From positions 1 through 44,209 of the forward strand of contig JAVHLZ010000018.1 in NCBI GenBank assembly GCA_031081675.1: a stretch of DNA of 44,209 bases, in the 5' to 3' direction. Below are positions 16,703-22,485 of this stretch, in pieces (position 1 is the first letter of the stretch; each line of letters starts with the position of its first letter). This stretch comes from Armatimonadota bacterium (GTDB lineage: Bacteria > Sysuimicrobiota > Sysuimicrobiia > Sysuimicrobiales > Kaftiobacteriaceae). The translations under genes and the position numbers were made by a program. The notes beneath the pieces were generated by a model that was not told where the DNA came from, ran no database searches, and worked only from the letters and a program-made list of their open reading frames with translations.

Positions 16703-16959
16703 CGCCGGGACGGCTCCTGTGGGTGGCGGCTGTGGTGGTCACGGGAGCGGTGGTCGTCCGGCACCACCGGGACTACCTGCGCGGCCGGCGTCCCCTGTCC
16801 TTCGGGGCCTTCCTGGAAACCGCCGGGTGGATCGTGCTGGCGCTGGTGGCCGTCGCGGGCGCGGCGGGCGGCGCCGCCCATCCCGCCACCCGCACGGTGG
16901 AGATCGCCGCCGCGGTGGTGGGCCTGCTGCTGGTGGCCGTGGGCGGTCAGCTGCGCTGA
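16699..16959 (+). CDS. Small hypothetical two- to three-helix membrane protein
   Basis: This protein of 86 residues is not recognised. It is predicted to have hydrophobic helices at about 5-20, 42-60 and 68-83, with a basic loop RHHRDYLRGRRP after the first. It starts at the GTG that overlaps the thioesterase stop (GTGA), which argues for real translation by coupling. It ends 16 bases before smpB. The reading frame has the third-position GC bias of its neighbours. Confidence 0.65.
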   Translation: MTPGRLLWVAAVVVTGAVVVRHHRDYLRGRRPLSFGAFLETAGWIVLALVAVAGAAGGAAHPATRTVEIAAAVVGLLLVAVGGQLR

Positions 16960-16975
16960 CCCGGGAGGAGTCGCG

Positions 16976-17461
16976 ATGGCGACCCAGAGCGCGGAGCGGG
17001 TTGTGGCCACCAACCGGAGGGCGCGGTTCGACTATCACATCGAGGACACCCTGGAGGCGGGGCTGGTCCTCACGGGGACCGAGGTGAAGTCCCTGCGGGC
17101 GGGCCGGGCCAGCATCCAGGAGGCGTACGCCCGGATCGAGAACGGCGAGGTCTGGCTGTACCACATGCACATCCCTCCCTATGAGGCGGGGAGCATCTTC
17201 AACCACGACCCCCTGCGGCGGCGCAAGCTGCTGCTGCACCGGCACGAGATCCGCCGGCTCGCCGGCAAGGTCTCCCAGAAGGGCTACACCCTGATCCCCC
17301 TGCGGGTGTACTTCTCCCGGGGGATGGCCAAGGTGGAGCTGGCCCTGGCCCGGGGCAAGCGGCAGTACGACCGTCGGGCCGCCATCGAAGAGCGGGAGGC
17401 CGCCCGGCGCATCGCGCGGGCCCTGCGCCGCCGGGGCCCCGCCCCGGGAGGGCGCGCCTAG
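16976..17461 (+). CDS. smpB: SsrA-binding protein SmpB
   Basis: SmpB brings tmRNA to stalled ribosomes, where it mimics the anticodon arm during trans-translation. The protein is 161 residues. It has NRRARFDYHIEDTLEAGL, GTEVKSLRAGR, YHMHIPPYEAG, HRHEIRRL and KGYTLIPLRVYFSRGMAKVEL, all SmpB signatures. The C-terminal basic tail (EREAARRIARALRRR) enters the mRNA channel in homologues. The ATG at 16976 has GGGAGGAG upstream. The tmRNA itself is encoded about 900 bases downstream at 18359-18711, with one membrane-protein gene between. Confidence 0.97.
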   Translation: MATQSAERVVATNRRARFDYHIEDTLEAGLVLTGTEVKSLRAGRASIQEAYARIENGEVWLYHMHIPPYEAGSIFNHDPLRRRKLLLHRHEIRRLAGKVSQKGYTLIPLRVYFSRGMAKVELALARGKRQYDRRAAIEEREAARRIARALRRRGPAPGGRA

Positions 17462-17504
17462 GACGGGCGGGGCGCGGGCACATCACGGGCAGGAGGGGAT
17501 CCCG

Positions 17505-18317
17505 GTGCCTGCCGCCCTGACGGTCGTCCTGGCCGCCCTGACCACCTGCGCGTCCGCCTACCTGGCCCATCTGGTCTCCCTGGCCCACGCCAACGTGCTG
17601 GCCGCCGTGCCCGTGGGCGCGGCGCTGGTGGGGTCCGCCTCGGCCCTGGGCGTGGTGGCGGCCATCCGCCTGACCCACAACCACGACACCGCCAGCTTTC
17701 GCATCTTTGCCCAGGTGGGAGGGGTGACCGCCTACGCCGGAGCGGTCCTGCTGGACTACCTCGCCTACCGGACGCGCGTGGGGGCGGGGGACGGCTTTGA
17801 CCTGCTGGCGGTGCTGGACTACCTGCGGTTGCTGGTGTCCCAGGCCGCGGCGGCCATCAGCGCCCAGATGCCCGCCCAGATTCCCCTCCCGGCGCCGGCG
17901 GCCCTGTGGCTGGGGATGGTGCGGCTGCTGGTGGAGATCCTGGCGGCGGGAGTCAGCACCGGGTGGACCATTTCGTACCTGACCGGCGTTCCCTTCTGCT
18001 GGAAGAACCGCCGCTTCTACGAGCTGCGCCACCTGGTGGAGAGCGCGAACCAGGCAGCGGTGCGCGAGTGGGAGACGGCGATCCACCAGCGCCGTCCGCT
18101 GGAAGCCCGGGCGCTGCTGGCGCGGGTCCGCGCCGGGCGGGTGCAGCGGTCCGACCGCACCTGGATGCGCATCGTCATCCACCAGTGCCCCATCTGCCAG
18201 GCCGCCCGGGTCCGCATCGAGCGGTGCCGGCGGATCCCCCTGGGCGGGGCGGTGGTGGAGTCGGCCCAGGAGATGGGGTTCGACGCGGCGCGGGGCGCGG
18301 CGCTGCTGGCCACCTGA
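17505..18317 (+). CDS. Hypothetical membrane protein between smpB and ssrA
   Basis: This protein of 270 residues is not recognised. Residues 1-155 contain about four hydrophobic helices, including LTVVLAALTTCASAYLAHLVSLA and a second pair near 120-155. Residues 165-270 form a cytoplasmic-looking basic domain with FCWKNRRFYELRHLVE, several arginines and a CPIC pair (HQCPICQ) plus a further ERC. This could be a small metal site. The GTG at 17505 is preceded by AGGAGGGG (17491-17498). It sits 43 bases after smpB and ends 24 bases before the ssrA -10 box. The location may be coincidental. Confidence 0.75.
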   Translation: MPAALTVVLAALTTCASAYLAHLVSLAHANVLAAVPVGAALVGSASALGVVAAIRLTHNHDTASFRIFAQVGGVTAYAGAVLLDYLAYRTRVGAGDGFDLLAVLDYLRLLVSQAAAAISAQMPAQIPLPAPAALWLGMVRLLVEILAAGVSTGWTISYLTGVPFCWKNRRFYELRHLVESANQAAVREWETAIHQRRPLEARALLARVRAGRVQRSDRTWMRIVIHQCPICQAARVRIERCRRIPLGGAVVESAQEMGFDAARGAALLAT

Positions 18318-18337
18318 CCGGACGGCCGGCACCTCCG

Positions 18338-18346
18338 TGGTATAAT
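18338..18346 (+). promoter_or_regulatory. Extended -10 promoter of ssrA
   Basis: The sequence TGGTATAAT is a perfect extended -10 box (TG-n-TATAAT). It ends 12 bases before the mature tmRNA 5' end at 18359, so the precursor would have a short 5' tail removed by RNase P. No convincing -35 is seen at 17 bases, as is common for extended -10 promoters. Confidence 0.75.
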
Positions 18347-18358
18347 GAAGGCGGATTC

Positions 18359-18711
18359 GGGGGCGAACGGTCTCGACTGGGATGGCAGAAGCGAGGCTGC
18401 GCGCCGAGGGGGTCCGGGACCTCGTTAATCAGCCGGACGGCGCATACACGCCAACACACAGTACGCCTACGCTGCCTAAGTAGCAGCGTACGTCCACCCG
18501 GGAGGGCCGGCGGCCCGGGAAGGGCGCCACCAGCCGGCTACTGCGGCGACCGGCCGGCCCGGCCGCCGTCGCGGGAACCCCAGCAGGGCTGGCGTCCGGG
18601 CATCCCGCCCGGGGGAGGGCCTGGACGCGAGATGCCAAACCCGGGATACGCGCGTAGACGCCTGGCCCTCGCTCTCCCAGGACGCGGGTTCGATTCCCGC
18701 CGCCTCCACCA
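18359..18711 (+). ncRNA. ssrA: Transfer-messenger RNA (tmRNA)
   Basis: tmRNA rescues stalled ribosomes and tags the unfinished protein. The two ends form the tRNA-like part: GGGGGCG (18359-18365) pairs with CGCCTCC (18701-18707, one G-U), followed by A and an encoded CCA (18709-18711). The T-arm GCGGG-TTCGATT-CCCGC is intact, and the 5' part has the conserved GAACGGTCTCGAC-like D-loop region. The tag frame begins at the resume codon GCC (18450) and ends at TAA (18477-18479), encoding ANTQYAYAA. Tags of bacteria commonly end in AA after a hydrophobic residue. The length of 353 bases is normal. smpB lies upstream on the same strand. Confidence 0.95.
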
Positions 18712-18727
18712 GATCTGATGCAGGCGA

Positions 18728-18749
18728 GCCGCGGGTGCCAACCCCCGGC
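18728..18749 (+). terminator. Possible terminator hairpin after ssrA
   Basis: GCCG-c-GGG (18728-18735) can pair with CCC-c-CGGC (18742-18749) around a six-base loop, giving seven pairs with one mismatch. A weak T-containing stretch (GTCTAATTGTG) follows. It lies 16 bases after the tmRNA 3' end. The structure is modest, so the call is tentative. Confidence 0.35.
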
Positions 18750-18809
18750 CCGTCTAATTGTGTGCCCAATAGAAAGCGGCAATTGACTTCCTCACGGTGG
18801 AGGTGGAAC

Positions 18810-19607
18810 ATGCCTCGGGCCATCGCCGCAGGGAGCGTGTCCATTGACTATGTGGACTCAGGCAGTGGTGAGCCGGCCCTTCTGCTGCTGCCCGGCTGGT
18901 GCTCCAGCCGGCGCGTATTCGAGCGGCTCTTGCCTCGCGTATCCTCCACGAGGCGGACGGTGTCTCTGGACTGGCGCGCCCACGGAGGCTCGGAGCTGCC
19001 CCAGGGCGACTTCGGGTCTGAGGCGTTGGTCGAAGACGCTCTGGCCGTCATCGGGGCGAGCGGCGCACGGCGGGTGGTTCCCGTCGCCCAGGCCCACGCG
19101 AGCTGGATCGCCCTCGAGCTGCGGCGACGGCTGGGCGATCGAGTGCCCAAGCTGGTGCTGCTGGACTGGCTCATCCTGGACCCGCCGCCGCCATTCCTGG
19201 CGGTGCTGGAGGCGCTTCAGGACCGGGACCGCTGGGAGCAGGCACGGGCGGGTCTCTTCGCCATGTGGCTGGAGCACGTGGACGACCCGGTGGTGACCCG
19301 GTTTGTGAAGGAGGACATGGGCTCGTACGGGTACGAATGGTGGGCACGGGCCGGCCGGGAGATCACCCGGGCGTACGCTGAAGCGGGAAGTGGGCTCAGG
19401 GCCCTGCGCGCCCTGGACCCGCCGGTACCCACGCTCCACCTGTACGCCCAGCCGCCGCACCCGGAGTTCCTGGCAGCCCAGCGGGCGTTCGCCGTCGAAA
19501 ACCCCTGGTTCCGTGTGGAGCGTCTGTCCACCAATAGCCACTTCCCCAGCCTCGAGGCGCCGGAGCGCGTCGCCGAGGCCATCGAACGCTTCGTGGGAGA
19601 CGGCTAG
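18810..19607 (+). CDS. Alpha/beta-hydrolase resembling cofactor-free quinaldine 2,4-dioxygenase (HOD)
   Basis: This protein of 265 residues has the alpha/beta-hydrolase fold. Its sequence follows, along its whole length, the pattern I recall for bacterial 1H-3-hydroxy-4-oxoquinaldine 2,4-dioxygenase, which splits its ring with O2 and no metal or cofactor. Matching segments are GWC (30), LPVS-like PVAQAHASW (91-99), LLDWLILDPPP (117), RW-GLFAMWL (142-154), GSYGYEWWARAGR (171-183), NPWF (231-234) and SHFP (243-246). By this alignment the Asp119/His244 dyad and Trp30/Trp153 are kept. The usual nucleophile-elbow serine is Ala95, and the HOD His38 position is Ser32. A serine-hydrolase mechanism is therefore unlikely. 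The ATG at 18810 has GGAGG six bases upstream. It is a lone gene just after ssrA. The substrate is unknown. Confidence 0.72.
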   Translation: MPRAIAAGSVSIDYVDSGSGEPALLLLPGWCSSRRVFERLLPRVSSTRRTVSLDWRAHGGSELPQGDFGSEALVEDALAVIGASGARRVVPVAQAHASWIALELRRRLGDRVPKLVLLDWLILDPPPPFLAVLEALQDRDRWEQARAGLFAMWLEHVDDPVVTRFVKEDMGSYGYEWWARAGREITRAYAEAGSGLRALRALDPPVPTLHLYAQPPHPEFLAAQRAFAVENPWFRVERLSTNSHFPSLEAPERVAEAIERFVGDG

Positions 19608-19717
19608 GCGCGGGGCGCCCCACGGGTCAGGGACCGGAAGCACAGGCCATCGACAAGGCTGGCGCAGCGGCGCGGCGGGCACCGAACCCCGTCTCGCGGG
19701 ATTGCTCTGCGAGGCTG

Positions 19718-19750
19718 CCGGAGGCCGCACGGGGGAGTGCGGCCGTCCGG
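19718..19750. terminator. Bidirectional hairpin between convergent genes
   Basis: CCGGA-GGCCGCAC (19718-19730) pairs perfectly with GTGCGGCC-g-TCCGG (19737-19750) around a GGGGGA loop, 13 pairs with one bulged G. It lies between the stop of the dioxygenase-like gene and the stop of the aldo/keto reductase on the other strand, where a shared terminator is expected. There is no U-tract on either side, so efficiency is uncertain. Confidence 0.5.
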
Positions 19751-19759
19751 CGGGGGCCC

Positions 19760-20602
19760 TCAGAGCACCGGAAGGGTGCGCCGCGGTGGTCCTGCGGGAA
19801 ACGCCTCCTCGATGCGCGCGGTCTCCTCGGCGGTCAGGACGAGGTCGCCTGCGCCCGCGTTTTCCCGCACGTGCTCCACGGACGAGGATTTGGGGATGGT
19901 GAACAGGGAGGGCCGCCGCACCAGGAACGCCAGGGCCACCTGGCGGGAGGTCGCGCCCCGCGCCCGCGCGATCTCCTCCAGGACCCGCCCGCCGCGGGAG
20001 CGGGGGGAGGGGAAGGCGCCGGAGCCGAACGGACTGTAGCCCACCACGGCGATGCCGCGGGCCTCGCACCAGGGCAGCACGGCGTGCTCGATGGCGCGCT
20101 CGCCCAGGTGGTAGAGAACCTGGTTGCACGCCACGCGCCCCTCGCCGGCGACCGCCACCGCGCCTTCCAGATCGGGCACGTCGAAGTTGCTGACCCCGTA
20201 AAAACGGATCTTGCCCTCCCGCACCAGACGCTCGAACGCCCGCACCGTCTCCTCCAGGGGATGGGTCGAGGGCCAGTGCAGCAGGTACAGGTCCAGCCAC
20301 TCGGTACGCAGGCGCCGCAGACTGCCCTCACAGGCGCGCAGGACGCCCGGGAAGGTCGCGTGCTCGGGGAGGACCTTGGACGCCAGGAACACCTCGTGGC
20401 GGCGGCCGGCAATGGCCTCCCCCACGATCTCCTCCACCCGGCCGGCTCCGTACATCTCCGCGGTGTCGATGTGGGTCATGCCGGCGTCCAGCCCGGCCCG
20501 CAGGGCAGCCACCGCCCGACGGCCGTCCCGCTCCATCTGCCAGGTGCCCTGGCCGATGACCGGCACGGGCACTCCCGTCCACCCGAGCGGGCGCCGGATC
20601 AT
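19760..20602 (-). CDS. Aldo/keto reductase
   Basis: This is an NADPH-dependent oxidoreductase of the AKR superfamily, 280 residues, a TIM barrel that reduces aldehydes or ketones. The catalytic tetrad is visible: Asp in HIDTAEMYG, Tyr in the same motif, Lys in FLASK, His in LLHWPS. The NADPH-binding segments FYGVSNFD and TIPKSSS are present. The start is the ATG at 20602, which forms an ATGA overlap with the stop of the upstream GntR gene. The two are therefore a two-gene operon, and the reductase is probably controlled by that regulator. The substrate is not known. Confidence 0.93.
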   Translation of the reverse strand: MIRRPLGWTGVPVPVIGQGTWQMERDGRRAVAALRAGLDAGMTHIDTAEMYGAGRVEEIVGEAIAGRRHEVFLASKVLPEHATFPGVLRACEGSLRRLRTEWLDLYLLHWPSTHPLEETVRAFERLVREGKIRFYGVSNFDVPDLEGAVAVAGEGRVACNQVLYHLGERAIEHAVLPWCEARGIAVVGYSPFGSGAFPSPRSRGGRVLEEIARARGATSRQVALAFLVRRPSLFTIPKSSSVEHVRENAGAGDLVLTAEETARIEEAFPAGPPRRTLPVL

Positions 20603-21288
20603 GCCTGGTCCCACTGAGCGAGGACGTCCGCGCGAACGCTGGCCAGGTGCTCGCGCATCGCGGCCTCCGCCCTGGCCGGATCGCGGGCGCGGATGGCGGC
20701 CGTCACCTTGGCCATTTCGCGAAACGACCGTGTGGCCCGCTCCCGGGTGCGGAGGACGCGCATGCGTGCGGGTTGCAGGTGGGCCCGCACCAGGTCCACC
20801 ACCGCCGCCAGGCAGGCGTTGCCGGCAGCAGCGGTGATCGCCCGGTGGAGCTCCTCGTGGGCGGCCAGCACCCCGTCCAGATCCCGCCGCTGCAGGGCGG
20901 CGCCGTGGGCTCTGATGAGGTCGTTCAGCCGGGCCACGGCGGGGGCCGCCGCCCGTTCGGCCGCCCGCCGGGCCGCCAGGCCTTCCAGCACCTCCTGCAG
21001 GTCGAACAGGTCCTCCAGGTCGGAGCGGGTCCGGACGGGGACCTCGAACCCCCGACGTCCGGCGGGGCGCAGAAACCCTTCCAGCTCGAGCCGCCGCAGC
21101 GCCTCCCTCACCGGCGTCCGGCTTAGCCGCCACGCGGCGGCCAGCTCGACCTCGTGCAGCCGCGTCCCCGGAGGAATCCTCGCGTCGGCAAGGTGCTGGC
21201 GCAGGTGCCGGTAGATCACCTGGCTGACCGGCTCCCGCGGGGGAAGCGGAGCGGCCAGGATGGGAATGGCGGGAGCACGCTCGACCAT
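20599..21288 (-). CDS. GntR family regulator (FCD/FadR subfamily)
   Basis: This is a transcription factor of 229 residues. The N-terminal winged helix-turn-helix is seen as VSQVIYRHLRQHL, then RTPVREALRRLELEGFL. The all-helical FCD ligand domain follows, with DLFDLQEVLEGLAARRAAERA. The metal/ligand-site histidines are in AAHEELHRAI and MREHL. These residues usually bind a metal that holds a carboxylate effector. The ATG at 21288 has GGAGGG seven bases upstream, and longer in-frame starts lie in an AT-richer control region. It precedes and overlaps an aldo/keto reductase gene. Confidence 0.93.
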   Translation of the reverse strand: MVERAPAIPILAAPLPPREPVSQVIYRHLRQHLADARIPPGTRLHEVELAAAWRLSRTPVREALRRLELEGFLRPAGRRGFEVPVRTRSDLEDLFDLQEVLEGLAARRAAERAAAPAVARLNDLIRAHGAALQRRDLDGVLAAHEELHRAITAAAGNACLAAVVDLVRAHLQPARMRVLRTRERATRSFREMAKVTAAIRARDPARAEAAMREHLASVRADVLAQWDQA

Positions 21289-21300
21289 CGAAAGCCCTCC

Positions 21301-21327
21301 GTATTCGGAGTACTGAGTACTGTATTC
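21301..21327. promoter_or_regulatory. Operator-like repeat cluster upstream of the gntR gene
   Basis: GTATTC (21301-21306) and GTATTC (21322-21327) flank two copies of the palindrome AGTACT (21309-21314 and 21316-21321). This AT-richer patch stands out from its GC-rich surroundings and lies 13-39 bases upstream of the gntR ATG. It is a plausible self-binding site. On the minus strand TTGAAT just upstream could be a -35 element, but no good -10 is seen. Confidence 0.4.
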
Positions 21328-21458
21328 AAAACTCCGCATTCTGAATCCTCCTGGGATCAATAGACCAGTGAACATAGGTTCGCCTGCGGCTATTGCCCGC
21401 GGCCGATGTCGCGGGTACGCTGGTGTCGGAAGTGCAGACCTGCGACGGGAGGTGTGCG

Positions 21459-21830
21459 GTGGCATACATCATCGCTGAACCGTGCATTGGGACCAAGGAC
21501 CGCTCCTGCGTGGAGGTCTGCCCGGTCGACTGCATCTACGAGTACGTGGACGAGGTGGGCAGCTTCGTCGTTCCCGACCCGTCCACCGGTCCCGGGCCGG
21601 ACAAGCAGGTGATCCCCAAGGGTGAAGCGGTGCACGTTCCCGCCGAGGGCGTGCCCAAGGAGAAGCTACTGGCCCAGCTGTTCATTCACCCGGAAGAGTG
21701 CATCGACTGCGGCGCCTGCGAGTCGGTGTGCCCGGTGACCGCCATCTTCCCCGAAGCCAGCGTGCCCGACCAGTGGAGGGACTACATCACGCTCCAGTAC
21801 CAGGTCTTCGGGCTGCAGCCCAAGTCCTGA
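21459..21830 (+). CDS. 7Fe ferredoxin with 40-residue insertion
   Basis: This is a soluble electron carrier of 123 residues. It has MAYIIAEPCIGTKDRSCVEVCPVDCIYE at the N-terminus (written here as the C-x7-C-x3-C-x3-C motif) and CIDCGACESVCP near residue 81. By analogy to Azotobacter FdI and Thermus ferredoxin, Cys9, Cys17 and Cys91 would hold a [3Fe-4S] cluster. Cys21, Cys81, Cys84 and Cys87 would hold a [4Fe-4S] cluster, leaving Cys25 free. The segment between the motifs (about residues 31-74, Pro/Gly/Lys rich) is about 40 residues longer than in Thermus. The GTG at 21459 follows GGGAGGTG. The gene stands alone, so its partner cannot be inferred. Confidence 0.9.
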   Translation: MAYIIAEPCIGTKDRSCVEVCPVDCIYEYVDEVGSFVVPDPSTGPGPDKQVIPKGEAVHVPAEGVPKEKLLAQLFIHPEECIDCGACESVCPVTAIFPEASVPDQWRDYITLQYQVFGLQPKS

Positions 21831-21855
21831 CCGGCGGGGCCGCGGACCTTGCACC

Positions 21856-22239
21856 CTAGCGGAGCCGGATGGTGGTGATGCAGGTGGGGTCGCGGGGGAA
21901 CGAGGAGAAGGTTCCGGTGCCCCGCCGTCCCTGGTAGGCGAAGGTGATCACGTAGCGCTTGTGGGGCGGGACCCACAGCTCCACGAACCCGTCGTCCCCG
22001 GCCCGCACCACGCCGCTGCGGCTCACCGTCCCGTCGGTGGACCGCAGCCAGTAGCGGAACGTCGCACCCGCCAGCTCGCCCTGGCAGGACCCCTTGACGT
22101 GGTACGTGCACGGATGGGTGGTGGTCAGATACGGCGCAAGGGCCACGTAGAAGTCACCGGCGGGTGCCGGGACGGCCGCCGCGGCCAGACCCAGCACTGC
22201 CGCCAGCACCACAGGCAGGATGCGCGGCATCGCGGTCAT
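21856..22239 (-). CDS. cueP: CueP-like secreted copper-binding protein
   Basis: This secreted protein of 127 residues has a clear signal peptide (MTAMPRILPVVLAAVLGLAAAAVPAPA). The mature part follows the CueP pattern: HPC-TYH-VKGSC-QGELAG, GFVELWVPP, YQGRRGTGTFSS and PTCITTIRL. Three cysteines, Cys44, Cys52 and Cys120, match the three copper-site cysteines of Salmonella CueP, including the eight-residue spacing of the first pair. CueP binds copper in the periplasm of Salmonella and helps supply or store it. The ATG at 22239 has GAGGAGGGTG directly upstream. It is divergently placed from the glycosyltransferase gene, with no other copper gene nearby. Confidence 0.85.
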   Translation of the reverse strand: MTAMPRILPVVLAAVLGLAAAAVPAPAGDFYVALAPYLTTTHPCTYHVKGSCQGELAGATFRYWLRSTDGTVSRSGVVRAGDDGFVELWVPPHKRYVITFAYQGRRGTGTFSSFPRDPTCITTIRLR

Positions 22240-22349
22240 CACCCTCCTCGGGCGTATCCTAAGGGCGAGGGGACGCGAGCGCCATCGGGTAGCCGACCGA
22301 TTCGCCCGCGGCCCCGGGCGCGGACCGGGTTTCCCTGACACGGGCCGGC

Positions 22350-22358
22350 TGGTATAAT
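22350..22358 (+). promoter_or_regulatory. Extended -10 promoter of the glycan module
   Basis: TGGTATAAT is a perfect extended -10 box, identical to the one before ssrA. A weak -35 (TTTCCC, 22330-22335) stands 17 bases upstream. Transcription would start near 22365, giving a leader of about 120 bases before the glycosyltransferase start at 22486. Confidence 0.7.
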
Positions 22359-22376
22359 AGCGGCGAAGCCGCGCAT

Positions 22377-22462
22377 CACAATCGCATACCGACCCCGCCG
22401 GACCAGCCGCGTCCGGCGCGTTTCCAGCTGTCGTTTCGATTGTGGGAGGCCCCTTGCGGGGC
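22377..22462 (+). ncRNA. Structured leader RNA of unknown class
   Basis: Three helices are visible in the leader. CACAATCG (22377-22384) pairs with CGATTGTG (22437-22444), a perfect 8-pair outer helix. Inside, CGCCGGAC (22396-22403) pairs with GTCCGGCG (22411-22418), a perfect 8-pair hairpin with a seven-base loop. After the outer helix, GCCCC (22449-22453) pairs with GGGGC (22458-22462) around TTGC, just before the ribosome binding site. The arrangement resembles a cis-regulatory RNA, but it matches no riboswitch class I know. Confidence 0.55.
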
Positions 22463-22485
22463 GTCGGAAGCGGCAGGTGAGATCC

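Noticed and set aside
18711-19760. Possible integrated element at the ssrA 3' end
   Set aside because: ssrA is a common integration site, but no integrase gene and no duplicated copy of the tmRNA 3' end were found downstream.
22365-22485. Known riboswitch in the glycosyltransferase leader
   Set aside because: I compared it with the cores of common classes (for example TPP, SAM, cobalamin, glycine and cyclic-di-GMP) and saw no match, so it is reported only as an unnamed structured leader.
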